This document shows, in pieces, positions 53,224 through 60,924 of a DNA stretch of 64,000 nucleotides. The stretch covers positions 3,472,001 to 3,536,000 of the forward strand of contig NZ_JBBOCA010000001.1 of assembly GCF_038002225.1 (NCBI RefSeq). Reading direction: 5' to 3'. A program made the translations under genes and the position numbers. This DNA is from Paenibacillus sp. FSL R7-0204. Its GTDB lineage: Bacteria > Bacillota > Bacilli > Paenibacillales > Paenibacillaceae. Position 1 is the stretch's first letter; each line of letters opens with the position of its first letter. The notes beneath the pieces are model-generated. The model did not search any database and had not been told where the DNA came from. It worked only from the letters and a program-made list of their open reading frames with translations.

Positions 53224-53822
53224 TGAGATTCATAGAGTGGCAAGATGGAGCATGGAGCAATGAACCGGTGTCAAGCAGAACCGAGGACGGTCAACTGGTG
53301 GCCCATGCAGCGGAGGGCAGCGATTACTGGGAAAAAACGATGTATGGGTTCCAGCATGACAACGGTCATGCGCTGCTTGCCCCCTGGGATAAGGCAGAGG
53401 CGGTAGAGATCAGCTTTGCGCTGGACGGGTTCACCGAGCTGTATGACCAGGCAGGCATTATGCTATGGCATAGCGGTGAGCAATGGATCAAGGCCGGTAT
53501 TGAGCTGAATGACGGTGTTCCTCATATAGGTGCAGTTGTGACGGACGGTTACTCTGACTGGTCATTGTCCCCTGTTCCCGAGTGGAAGGGCGAGGTGATT
53601 ACCCTCCGCGCTTCGCGGATGAAGGATGCGGTAATCCTCAGAGCGCGCACTGAGAATCATCCATGGCGGACCATCCGCGTTGCCCGGTTCCCGTATGAGA
53701 CTGGCAGCCAAGCAGGACCGTTCCTGTGTGCTCCAACGCGGGCCGGCTTTCACGTTACCTTCACACGCTGGGCAGCTACAGTACCCGATGCAGATGTTCA
53801 TACAGACCCGCCAATCGTATAG
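53223..53822 (+). CDS. DUF1349 family protein (concanavalin-like fold)
   Basis: A 199-residue protein of the DUF1349 type: GSDYWEKTMYGFQHDNGHAL, DQAGIMLWHSGEQWIKAGIE, SDWSLSPVP and an ending FLCAPTRAGFHVTF are family-typical and predict a beta-jelly-roll like lectins and glucanases. It may bind or trim carbohydrate. It is translationally coupled to the MFS transporter (TAATG, GGAGAGGTGA upstream), which hints that both handle the same compound. No catalytic residues can be named. Confidence 0.82.
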   Translation: MRFIEWQDGAWSNEPVSSRTEDGQLVAHAAEGSDYWEKTMYGFQHDNGHALLAPWDKAEAVEISFALDGFTELYDQAGIMLWHSGEQWIKAGIELNDGVPHIGAVVTDGYSDWSLSPVPEWKGEVITLRASRMKDAVILRARTENHPWRTIRVARFPYETGSQAGPFLCAPTRAGFHVTFTRWAATVPDADVHTDPPIV

Positions 53823-53836
53823 ATTCCCGACAAAAG

Positions 53837-53882
53837 CAAAACCGCCGCTGCGCGTTTCTTTCAAGCGCAGACGGCGGTTTTG
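53837..53882. terminator. Bidirectional terminator between the DUF1349 and cotD genes
   Basis: CAAAACCGCCG pairs with CGGCGGTTTTG and an inner CTGCGC with GCGCAG, with an 11-nt loop. T-runs lie on both sides. Confidence 0.9.
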
Positions 53883-53921
53883 CCTTTTACAAAATACTAT
53901 CCTATAGACGGGAGAGGCAGA

Positions 53922-54137
53922 CTATCTTCTGCTGCTGCGCACCATTGCGGTAGGCCCGCACATTTCATCCCGGACGGAATAAGTGTAGATATGGTGAGGG
54001 ACCGGAACACAGTGGTGGCGTCTGACGACCTCGACATGGTGGACCACCTGGACCACCTGGGGATGATAGTAATCTTCATATACAACCTGTGTGGGATCTG
54101 TAACCGTTTCAGTAGGACATTTCGGACAATTTCTCAT
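53922..54137 (-). CDS. cotD: Spore coat protein, CotD family
   Basis: A 71-residue protein with the CotD pattern: HPQVVQVVHHVEVVRRHHCV followed by PVPHHIYTYSV and an arginine-rich end. It is rich in His, Val and Tyr, with four Cys (CPKCP, HHC, MCG). CotD is a small inner coat component. GGAG lies 9 nt before the ATG. The gene stands alone between a bidirectional terminator and moaB. A mother-cell promoter could not be placed with confidence. Confidence 0.85.
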   Translation of the reverse strand: MRNCPKCPTETVTDPTQVVYEDYYHPQVVQVVHHVEVVRRHHCVPVPHHIYTYSVRDEMCGPTAMVRSSRR

Positions 54138-54246
54138 TACACTCAGCTCCTTCGCAGTGGACTTATGCCAGTATACGCGTTATGCAGGAGCCTGCTTGTT
54201 CATTCGTCTAGTTTCCAGCAAAATAGGTGTCCGTCCATGCTGCGTC

Positions 54247-54762
54247 TCACGAACGCTTGTAGATCTCGCGCATGACATGGCGCAGCTCGGGCAGGATCAG
54301 CCGTTGCATAGCCAGCTTGATTGCACCGGTGGAGCCGGGCATGGAGAAGACAGCGGTACTGCCGATCGTCCCGGCAATGGCCCGGCTGAGCATGGCGGCT
54401 GAGCCGATATCTTCGGTGAAGCTCAGCAGCCGGAAAATCTCCCCGAAGCCCGGCAGCGACTTGTCAAGCAGAGAGGCTACGGCCTCACAGGTGGTGTCAC
54501 GGGGGGAAATGCCGGTCCCTCCGGTCAGAAGCACAGCTTCGATGCCGGAATGGACGGAGCTTTTGTAGACCAGCTCCCGGATATCCTCATAATCGTCCTT
54601 GACGATGGCGCGGCCGGTCACGGTATAACCGGCGGCTTCCAGCAGACTCTGGATCATAGGCCCTCCGGTGTCCGTATCGATGGTCCGGGTATCCGAGACC
54701 GTTATGATGTAGCAAGCGACTGAATCCGGGGCTTCGCTCCGGTGTTCTTCGACAGATGATAT
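54247..54762 (-). CDS. moaB: Molybdenum cofactor biosynthesis protein MoaB, with no standard start codon
   Basis: A 171-residue MoaB/MogA-fold protein: VACYIITVSDTRTIDTDTGG at the N-terminus, LLTGGTGISPRDTTCEAV in the middle and FSMPGSTGAIKLAM later. Family members act on molybdopterin. The first ATG in frame (54657) would cut off about 35 conserved residues. Upstream of it there is no ATG, GTG or TTG before an in-frame stop. The reading SSVEEHRSEAPDSVACYI begins with ATA at 54760-54762, which has GGGAG 9 nt upstream, the normal place of a start. It is divergent from the CobW gene. Confidence 0.8.
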   Translation of the reverse strand: MSSVEEHRSEAPDSVACYIITVSDTRTIDTDTGGPMIQSLLEAAGYTVTGRAIVKDDYEDIRELVYKSSVHSGIEAVLLTGGTGISPRDTTCEAVASLLDKSLPGFGEIFRLLSFTEDIGSAAMLSRAIAGTIGSTAVFSMPGSTGAIKLAMQRLILPELRHVMREIYKRS

Positions 54763-54945
54763 ACGAACCAGCTCCCTTTATTATCTGCTGTACAGCTTAT
54801 ATTTCTCATGATAGGGGATGGAAGCAGTAATAACAAGTTTCGGAGGAAGCTGTTGTATGCCTCCATAGACAAGTACCGCCTTGCACAGAGGCGGTCATTG
54901 TAGTACACTCGCTACCATAACCGATTGAGGCAGGGAGGAGCAAAC

Positions 54946-55947
54946 TTGGAACAGTCATTACCAGTATACATTTTGTCGGGATTTCTCGGCAGCGGCAAGA
55001 CCACATTACTACAGCGTCTTTTGGATCATTGGAACCTTCAGGACCTGCGGCCGGCTGTAATCATGAACGAGCTGGGTGAAGTGAATCTGGATGGCTTGCT
55101 GGTGGAGCAGTCTGTGCCTATGGCAGAGATGCTGGGCGGCTGCATCTGCTGCACAAGCAGGGGTGACTTAAGTACGGAGCTGACCACACTAATCAAAAAA
55201 GAATCGCCGGATGTAGTTATCATTGAGGCTACGGGTGCAGCCAACCCGCTGGAGATTGTGGATGCGGTAACGGAGACCTCTCTATATCAGCAAGTAGAGC
55301 TGAAGGGGCTGATTACCGTCGTCGATGCTGCCCATCTGCTGGAGCTATACCGCTCCCAGCAAGGGGCTACTTACCGTCTGATGCAGGAGCAGATCCGCTG
55401 TGCATCCGTCCTGATCCTAAACAAGACAGACCGCATTCAAGCCGCAGAGATTACAGAGATCTCGGAAGTATTGCGCAAGTGGAACGCCTACGCGGAGATT
55501 CTGCCGGCGGTGCGTTGTGAACTGGAGCCAGAAGTGCTGCTGGGCAGTGTGGGAGCCGTTCATATGGATGATCGGTCTGCGGACGGGGAGCAGGTGGAGA
55601 GCGGAGTTGAGGGGGCGATGCATGCATCCCATGATCATGTGATGGCTTATACCCATTATTTCCAGAATCCCGTGAACAGCGAGGAATTCGAACAGTTTGT
55701 GAAGGAGCTGCCGCGCGATGTTTACCGGGCCAAGGGGATCGTAACTTTTACAGATACCTCCAGCCGGTTTCTATTTCAGTACGCTTACAGGGAAGCGGAT
55801 TTCATGAGAATTACGCCCCAGGGCGAGGTGCCGGATGTTGCGGTATTCATCGGTGAGCATTTCTCCTCCGGCGAGTTGCGCAGGGAGCTTCTGCGCCTGG
55901 AGAGACGTCTGCTGACCAGACCCGCAACGGTCAAACGAAGCCTATAG
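54946..55947 (+). CDS. CobW/YciC-family GTPase (metal chaperone)
   Basis: A 333-residue G3E GTPase: Walker A GFLGSGKT (residues 12-19), metal-binding CICC (residues 66-69) in GGCICCT, NKTD base-recognition motif, and a His-rich stretch HASHDHVMAYTHYF in the linker before the C-terminal domain. These proteins deliver zinc or cobalt. The start is TTG at 54946 with GGAGG 7 nt upstream; another TTG at 54925 lies before that site. Two short hairpins lie in the 180-bp region upstream, but no Zur box was recognised. Confidence 0.87.
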   Translation: MEQSLPVYILSGFLGSGKTTLLQRLLDHWNLQDLRPAVIMNELGEVNLDGLLVEQSVPMAEMLGGCICCTSRGDLSTELTTLIKKESPDVVIIEATGAANPLEIVDAVTETSLYQQVELKGLITVVDAAHLLELYRSQQGATYRLMQEQIRCASVLILNKTDRIQAAEITEISEVLRKWNAYAEILPAVRCELEPEVLLGSVGAVHMDDRSADGEQVESGVEGAMHASHDHVMAYTHYFQNPVNSEEFEQFVKELPRDVYRAKGIVTFTDTSSRFLFQYAYREADFMRITPQGEVPDVAVFIGEHFSSGELRRELLRLERRLLTRPATVKRSL

Positions 55948-55988
55948 TTAACCATCTGCAGTTCCTTATGAATGGTTCGTTCTTTTTC

Positions 55989-56020
55989 TTGCAGGTTAAT
56001 ACATAGGCATACCCTATACT
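55989..56020 (+). promoter_or_regulatory. Candidate long-spacer promoter with dyad before the Cys-rich gene
   Basis: TTGCAG (55989-55994) and TATACT (56015-56020) are 20 bp apart, the spacing used by MerR-type regulated promoters. The inverted repeat ATAGG/CCTAT (56003-56007, 56013-56017) lies in the spacer and runs into the -10 box. Confidence 0.4.
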
Positions 56021-56042
56021 AATTGCAGGAGGTTGTAAGGCT

Positions 56043-56390
56043 ATGACACGAATTCAATATCAGGAATGCATTAATACTTTGATTAAATGTATGGATGCCT
56101 GTAACTATAGCTATGTCTCAAGCCTCAAGGAATATGATCTGGCCGATCTGCGGGAGAGCATCCAGCTGGACCGTGAATGCGCAGACATCTGCTCCTTCGC
56201 TATTCAAGCGATGACCCGCCGAAGCCTGTTTGTGGCTGAAATCCTCAAATTATGTGCTGACATCTGTGACCGCTGCGCCGACACAAGCAGCCGTCATAAG
56301 CATAACCATTGCCAGGATTGTATCGATACCTGCCGCAATGCAGCCATGGCCTGCAGAAGGGTCAGTGAAGCTGTTGAAGTCTACGCCTGA
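56043..56390 (+). CDS. Four-helix-bundle copper-binding protein (YhjQ/Csp-like)
   Basis: A 115-residue helical protein with about 13 cysteines at helix-spaced positions (CINTLIKCMDAC, RECADIC, KLCADICDRCADT, CQDCIDTC, AMACRR). It also has a His-rich turn SSRHKHNHC. This is the layout of cytosolic copper storage proteins that line a four-helix bundle with thiolates. No signal peptide is present. GCAGGAGG lies 10 nt before the ATG. It stands alone downstream of the CobW gene. Confidence 0.88.
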   Translation: MTRIQYQECINTLIKCMDACNYSYVSSLKEYDLADLRESIQLDRECADICSFAIQAMTRRSLFVAEILKLCADICDRCADTSSRHKHNHCQDCIDTCRNAAMACRRVSEAVEVYA

Positions 56391-56595
56391 CATCACCCTT
56401 AAGGACTAACATAAATTGCATTGATTACTTAACAGGAACCAGGGCGGCCGCAGACTTTATTCTGCACAGTTCTGGTTTTTTCGATGTGAAATGGATGGAA
56501 CCGGGAAATTAAAAAGGAGAATAAAGGCATTCCGGCGAATGTTACATAAGAGAATAATCAGGCTGCCGTTCGGTGCGGCCCATAGGCATGCATGA

Positions 56596-57540
56596 ATGGA
56601 AGGAGGCCTGGAGGCCACGAATGCATTACCTCTAATTACAATTACTGAAGGAAGCAAGCGGTATGGAAGCCGCCTGGTACTGAACGGGATCTCGATGACA
56701 GTTCTTCCTGGCACGGCCACGGCTCTGATTGGCCGCAACGGGACCGGCAAGAGTACGCTGTTGTCCATCCTCGCGGGACTGCTGAAGCTGTCCTCCGGCG
56801 CTCTTACCTGCGACCGTCAGGCGATAACCACAGGTTATGCACCTGAAGCATTTCCCGGCTTGAAGCTCACCGCCGAAGACTATCTGCGCTGCATGGGCCG
56901 GATTGCCGGGCTCTCCGAAGCGGCTTCAGCGTCCCGGATCAACGAACTGCTGCAGCTGTTCAGTCTCGAATCCTCCCGCAGCCGCAAGCTGGCAGGCTTC
57001 TCCAAGGGGATGCTGCAGAAGGTCAACCTGATCCAGAGTCTGCTGCTCCGGCCGCAGCTGCTTCTGCTTGATGAGCCCATGTCGGGACTGGATCTGCCGG
57101 CACAAGATACGCTTATTGATATCCTGCTGGAGCTGAAGGCGGAGGGCACGGCGCTCGTCTTGTCTGTTCATGAACCGCAGATCATCGAAGCTGTCGCGGA
57201 TACAGTATATGTATTACATGAAGGGCAGACTATCCGGACGATTCAGGGAGCGGAGAAGCTGAAGAGTGCTCCAGTAGTGAATATCGTCTATACGGCACTG
57301 CCTGGACAAGCCCAGCAAGCTCTGGAAGCCTTGCCTGGCGTCATCCACGTGCTGCCAGAGCCGGACTTCGCCGGTACAACTTGTATAGGGTTGACTGTAG
57401 ATCAGAAAATGTCAGATACCTGCCTGAAGCAGATTCTTGCAGCGGGAGGTTCTATAGTTTCGGTGAAGCCTCTCGGGGGAGTAAGTGACCTGGCCGAGTG
57501 GATGGACCCCAAGGATCAGAGCGGGAGTGGACGCAGGTGA
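56596..57540 (+). CDS. ABC transporter ATP-binding protein
   Basis: A 314-residue nucleotide-binding subunit: Walker A GRNGTGKS (about residues 46-53), degenerate signature FSKGMLQKV, Walker B LLLLDEP, and a switch His in SVHEP. A C-terminal extension of about 95 residues (TALPGQAQQALEALPGVIHV) is unusual and may be regulatory. No ribosome-binding site lies upstream of the ATG at 56596, while GGAGG lies just after it. No other in-frame start follows before the conserved region, so initiation is unusual. It overlaps the permease gene by 4 bp (GTGA). Confidence 0.85.
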   Translation: MEGGLEATNALPLITITEGSKRYGSRLVLNGISMTVLPGTATALIGRNGTGKSTLLSILAGLLKLSSGALTCDRQAITTGYAPEAFPGLKLTAEDYLRCMGRIAGLSEAASASRINELLQLFSLESSRSRKLAGFSKGMLQKVNLIQSLLLRPQLLLLDEPMSGLDLPAQDTLIDILLELKAEGTALVLSVHEPQIIEAVADTVYVLHEGQTIRTIQGAEKLKSAPVVNIVYTALPGQAQQALEALPGVIHVLPEPDFAGTTCIGLTVDQKMSDTCLKQILAAGGSIVSVKPLGGVSDLAEWMDPKDQSGSGRR

Positions 57541-58247
57541 AAGGGCTAATCGGTTATTTTTTGCACAGTTATACGGTCTCCCAGCGGTTCTTCGGACCGG
57601 TTGCCGGCATTATGATTGCGGTATTAATTCTGTATTCCTATAAGCCTAACCCGGTCATGAGCAGCTACTCGGCAACGGCAGTCTTTCTATTCGTAGCCTG
57701 TGCGTGGCTAGGTCTAAGCTTCCTTAACCATGAGCAGGCGGTGCAGAAGCAAGTGGTTATTGTTCAGCTCCGCAGTGCCCGCCGCTATAGTATCGGAAGT
57801 CTGCTGACCCTTGTTCTGCTTACGCTTCTGCTGGATATAATCATCGTAATCTATCCCGTGTTGGCCGGAAGCTTCCAAGAACCTGCCGGACTTCAACGGA
57901 TCTTGCTTAGTTTGGCCGGACATGCTCTAATGGGGTTATTAGGGATCACTCTCTCCTTGTACCTGCAATCCTCGTGGGTACCGCGGGCTGGCTATGCGGC
58001 CGGAATGATGCTGATTCTCCTCATTCTATCTATTAGCGCCGGTAAAGTGGCTGAAGCGGTGCCTGGCCCCGTTGTATCCATTCTCCTGCCGCCGGTATAT
58101 CCGGTTATGGACAGGATGATGAACGCAGAGACTTTGCCGGTTTCCTCCGTGCTCGGAGCCTATGCCCACGCGTTAGCGTACATAATATTGCTTGCCGGAT
58201 TATACATTTACTGTTCCGGCCGAATGGACTATAACAAAACAAACTGA
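57537..58247 (+). CDS. Membrane subunit of the adjacent ABC transporter
   Basis: A 236-residue protein with six predicted membrane spans (for example GPVAGIMIAVLILYSY, SLLTLVLLTLLLDIIIVIYP, GMMLILLILSISAG). The GTG start at 57537 overlaps the ATPase stop as GTGA, with GGAG 10 nt upstream; an upstream ATG at 57498 lies inside the ATPase gene. It should form the permease with the ATPase at 56596. The family is poorly defined and the cargo unknown. Confidence 0.75.
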   Translation: MKGLIGYFLHSYTVSQRFFGPVAGIMIAVLILYSYKPNPVMSSYSATAVFLFVACAWLGLSFLNHEQAVQKQVVIVQLRSARRYSIGSLLTLVLLTLLLDIIIVIYPVLAGSFQEPAGLQRILLSLAGHALMGLLGITLSLYLQSSWVPRAGYAAGMMLILLILSISAGKVAEAVPGPVVSILLPPVYPVMDRMMNAETLPVSSVLGAYAHALAYIILLAGLYIYCSGRMDYNKTN

Positions 58248-58379
58248 GCTGTGTCCTTTGAACTTGAAGATTTACAATTTGAGGTCCAAATGTTCATTGC
58301 AGTAACGGCCATTTCAAAATAGAACGAAAAGTTCAATTTACACACAGATCAAATAACCAGATTAAGGACGGGAGGAACG

Positions 58380-58844
58380 ATGAAGGATACACAAATACCG
58401 GAGAGTGAACAATCCAAAGAGCTATTTGCTTATTTCGGGCTGGCTGTGTACTATTGCCAGGCACTGGAGCAGCAATTAACGAATCTGCTGCTGCTGACGA
58501 AGCTGTCGCGGGGTAAGACGCCAACCGATGCCGAAATCGCAGAGTTGTATCAACGCAAGCTTAGCAATTCACTCGGCCAACTCATCAAAGAAATCCAGCA
58601 TCACTTCCCATTCTCTGAGGAAGAGACCAGTCAATTGCAGGCCGTATGGAAAGAACGCAATCATATTGTCCATGACTACTTCAAGGAACGGATTCAAGAG
58701 ACCTTCACCCCGGCCGGCCGGGCCCATATGATCCGTGAACTGAAGCGCTTCAAGAACAAGGCAAGCAGGCTGGAGATTAAGCTGCAGGGCTATTGTACAG
58801 AGATGTACAGCAAGCTGGGCCTCGAAGAAGAGCATATCCAATAA
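58380..58844 (+). CDS. HEPN-like helical protein of unknown function
   Basis: A 154-residue all-helical protein. Residues 93-98 (RNHIVH) give the R-x4-H motif of HEPN domains, in the usual place on the last long helix after ETSQLQAVWKE. HEPN proteins are often RNases in toxin-antitoxin or defence systems, but many stand-alone members have no known activity. No antitoxin or nucleotidyltransferase gene adjoins it. GGGAGG lies before the ATG. The intergenic region after it contains two repeat arrays. The HEPN call rests on motif and helix pattern only. Confidence 0.6.
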   Translation: MKDTQIPESEQSKELFAYFGLAVYYCQALEQQLTNLLLLTKLSRGKTPTDAEIAELYQRKLSNSLGQLIKEIQHHFPFSEEETSQLQAVWKERNHIVHDYFKERIQETFTPAGRAHMIRELKRFKNKASRLEIKLQGYCTEMYSKLGLEEEHIQ

Positions 58845-58879
58845 AGCATCCAATGAAATATAGTTACACTTACGAGGAG

Positions 58880-58924
58880 ACTCCCCCTATCGCAGCAAGG
58901 CTGCGCCAGAGGGAGTTTTCTTTG
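58880..58924 (+). terminator. Terminator after the HEPN-like gene
   Basis: ACTCCC...CT pairs with AG...GGGAGT around an inner CGCAGC/GCTGCG stem, with a TTTTCTTT tail. Confidence 0.8.
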
Positions 58925-58959
58925 GATATATAAGCTGAGCGTAGGGAGTGGCCGGATGG

Positions 58960-59081
58960 ATGCGAAAAACTGAATACAATTGGTTGGCGGGGTGTACGTG
59001 GAGCAAATGTATGCGGAAAACCGAACACAATAAGCAGGTGGGGGTATGCGTAGCCGAATGTATGCGAGAAACCGAATATAA
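58960..59081 (+). repeat. Three direct repeat units at a 51-bp period
   Basis: 20-bp units begin at 58960, 59011 and 59062: ATGCGAAAAACTGAATACAA, ATGCGGAAAACCGAACACAA and ATGCGAGAAACCGAATATAA. The period is exactly 51 bp, while the intervening 31 bp are only loosely similar (G-rich). The units belong to the same family as those at 39222 and 47620. They lie in a 477-bp gap without a gene. Confidence 0.8.
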
Positions 59082-59140
59082 TGTGTTAGCGCGGAGGTAC
59101 TTGGGCTAAGATGTTGCTGACTAAGAGCCGTGAGGGGGAG

Positions 59141-59212
59141 AAGTGCCCCTGAATTCAGCGGATACAAGCCAAACGCCCGAATGAGGAGCATTAGTGCCGC
59201 TGAATCCGCGGA
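59141..59212. repeat. Two direct repeat units 50 bp apart
   Basis: AGTGCCCCTGAATTCAGCGG (from 59142) and AGTGCCGCTGAATCCGCGG (near 59193) are aligned at a 50-bp offset (59141 and 59191) and lie directly behind the 51-bp array. The spacing equals that of the paired units at 14405 and 36399. The remainder of the gap to 59321 holds nothing recognisable apart from a short GTCCACAC/GTGTGGAC hairpin near 59250-59275. Confidence 0.65.
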
Positions 59213-59321
59213 CTGCCCCAGAAGCGGGCGGATGAGTAATGTGTGAGAGGTAGTCCACACAAGTTGTGTGGACCGCATAAGTTCCGACATCCTCCACCCG
59301 CTGGGGTAATTGATGATTGAA

Positions 59322-60638
59322 TTAATTAGTCTTTACAGGAGTAGCTGCCAGCGCCTCCTCCAGCTCCTGCAGTCCGCAGGAGTGAACGACATCCGGCGCG
59401 AAGCGGATCGCGGTGGCCCCGGTTGAACGTTGCAGCGAGGAGAAGGCCCGGATTAGCGCAGGGAGCATGGAGTGTTCAAGCGTCTCCCCGTCCTCCCACC
59501 ACCAGCGGAAGATGGTCAGGACACCGGTCTTCTTGTTCATTACCGGCTCCAGCCGACCGATGAAGCGGTCGCCGTAGAGGAGGGGGAGGACATAGTATCC
59601 GTATTCCCGTTCAAGCACAGGCTTGTAGACCTCCCAGCGGTATTGAAAGCCGAACAGCTGTAGGATCAGCTCTCTGTCCCAGAGCAGATTGTCTAGCGGA
59701 GCCAGTGCTGCTGCAAAGGAGGCCGCTCCTCCAGCATGACCGGCCCCGCCCTCATTACCAGCCTGAGGCCCTGCTGCGGACTCATCTGCACTCGTAGTAT
59801 CATCTTCAAGCAATACGGCTTCAAGCTCAGGGACGTCTGCTGTGCGGATGTATAGCGGGAGCTTCAGGCCGTCCACTTGTACCTCGCGGAGCAGGTCCTT
59901 CTGCAGCAGCCGCTGCACGGATGCTGTCCGCTCCTTGCTCTTCAGGCCTGCGATGCCAAGCCAGCCGTCCCCGGACCGATTCCATTGCAGGCCGATGCTG
60001 CCGATCCGGCGCAGCACATACCAATCGTGATGCTGCTCCAGCGTCTCGTTAGGATCGCTAACGCTTAACAGTTCATGAGGCAGCAACTTGGCTGTGAAGT
60101 CGTAATAACGGCGGGTATGCACCCGGTGATGGATGGATAGCTCGCCCCAGAAGTACATGCTCTCCATTGCAGCCCGGGAGAGTCTTGCCGGAGCCCAGGA
60201 CCAGTCGATCTTCTCTTTGCTCGCAAGGTCCAGTGACGAGAGCGGTCCGCGTGCATCCAGCTCTGCACGGACATGGGTAATCATGGCCGCCATGGCCTCG
60301 TTATGCTGATGCTTGGCGGCAGCTTCCCGGCGCCGCTGGAAATACGGCCAATCCTCTGTACAGTAAATCGACATGTTCTTATCCCAACCGTCAATCAGCA
60401 GTCTGTCCTTATATAACAGCTCATTGGCCATCTCGGGCACGAAGCCGGGGATTCTCGCCTGAAGCACCAGCTCGTGGTTATGTCCGGCTATGCTAAGCGG
60501 ATCATACTGGATACAGCCTACATGCCGGACGAAATCATAGATGCTCTGCTTGGCGCCGGGCAATCCGTCCGAGACAAGCCGCTGATGACGCAGCAGGAAC
60601 AGCCGGGCTTGCCGCTTGCTAAGACTGTAGGTTATCAT
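59322..60638 (-). CDS. YcaQ-type DNA glycosylase, winged-helix (HTH_42) family
   Basis: A 438-residue protein of the YcaQ/AlkX group: LSKRQARLFLLRHQRL at the start, the catalytic-type QYD in VGCIQYDPLSIAGHNHELVL near residue 50, and later WDRELILQLFGFQYRWEVYK and REYGYYVLPLLYGDRFIGRL. Such proteins unhook interstrand cross-links or remove alkylated bases. An Ala/Gly-rich insertion (about residues 298-325) interrupts the protein. The start at 60638 gives GAGGTGA 5 nt upstream; an ATG one codon earlier is possible. It is a single-gene unit. Confidence 0.82.
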   Translation of the reverse strand: MITYSLSKRQARLFLLRHQRLVSDGLPGAKQSIYDFVRHVGCIQYDPLSIAGHNHELVLQARIPGFVPEMANELLYKDRLLIDGWDKNMSIYCTEDWPYFQRRREAAAKHQHNEAMAAMITHVRAELDARGPLSSLDLASKEKIDWSWAPARLSRAAMESMYFWGELSIHHRVHTRRYYDFTAKLLPHELLSVSDPNETLEQHHDWYVLRRIGSIGLQWNRSGDGWLGIAGLKSKERTASVQRLLQKDLLREVQVDGLKLPLYIRTADVPELEAVLLEDDTTSADESAAGPQAGNEGGAGHAGGAASFAAALAPLDNLLWDRELILQLFGFQYRWEVYKPVLEREYGYYVLPLLYGDRFIGRLEPVMNKKTGVLTIFRWWWEDGETLEHSMLPALIRAFSSLQRSTGATAIRFAPDVVHSCGLQELEEALAATPVKTN

Positions 60639-60707
60639 CATCTTCACCTCATCCATAATATGTATTGCTCCATTATACAGAACAAATGTTCTGATATCAA
60701 GTGAAAG

Positions 60708-60739
60708 ACACCCCTGATGCATTCCTGCGTCAGGGGTGT
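60708..60739 (-). terminator. Terminator downstream of the BmrD-like gene
   Basis: A 14-bp stem ACACCCCTGATGCA/TGCGTCAGGGGTGT with one G-T pair and a 4-nt loop. On the minus strand it is followed by TCTTTC, so it ends the exporter operon. The rest of 60639-60924 shows no gene. Confidence 0.8.
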
Positions 60740-60924
60740 GCTTGTTCAAAGATAAGAATTTATATGCTCGCACTATAAATATTCTTATCTTTCTCGCTGA
60801 AACGGTACCGTTCTTTAAAAGGACGGCAAAGCCATTTCCACTTGTAATGTATGACCGGTATATGGCGGTTGCCGCCAGTGGACTTAAATTGCTGTACTAG
60901 AGCCGCTGGACTTAAGCAGGCAAA

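Noticed and set aside
58960..59081. Possible CRISPR array
   Set aside because: Only three imperfect units, no leader, no cas genes, and the same unit family occurs singly and in pairs elsewhere in the window.
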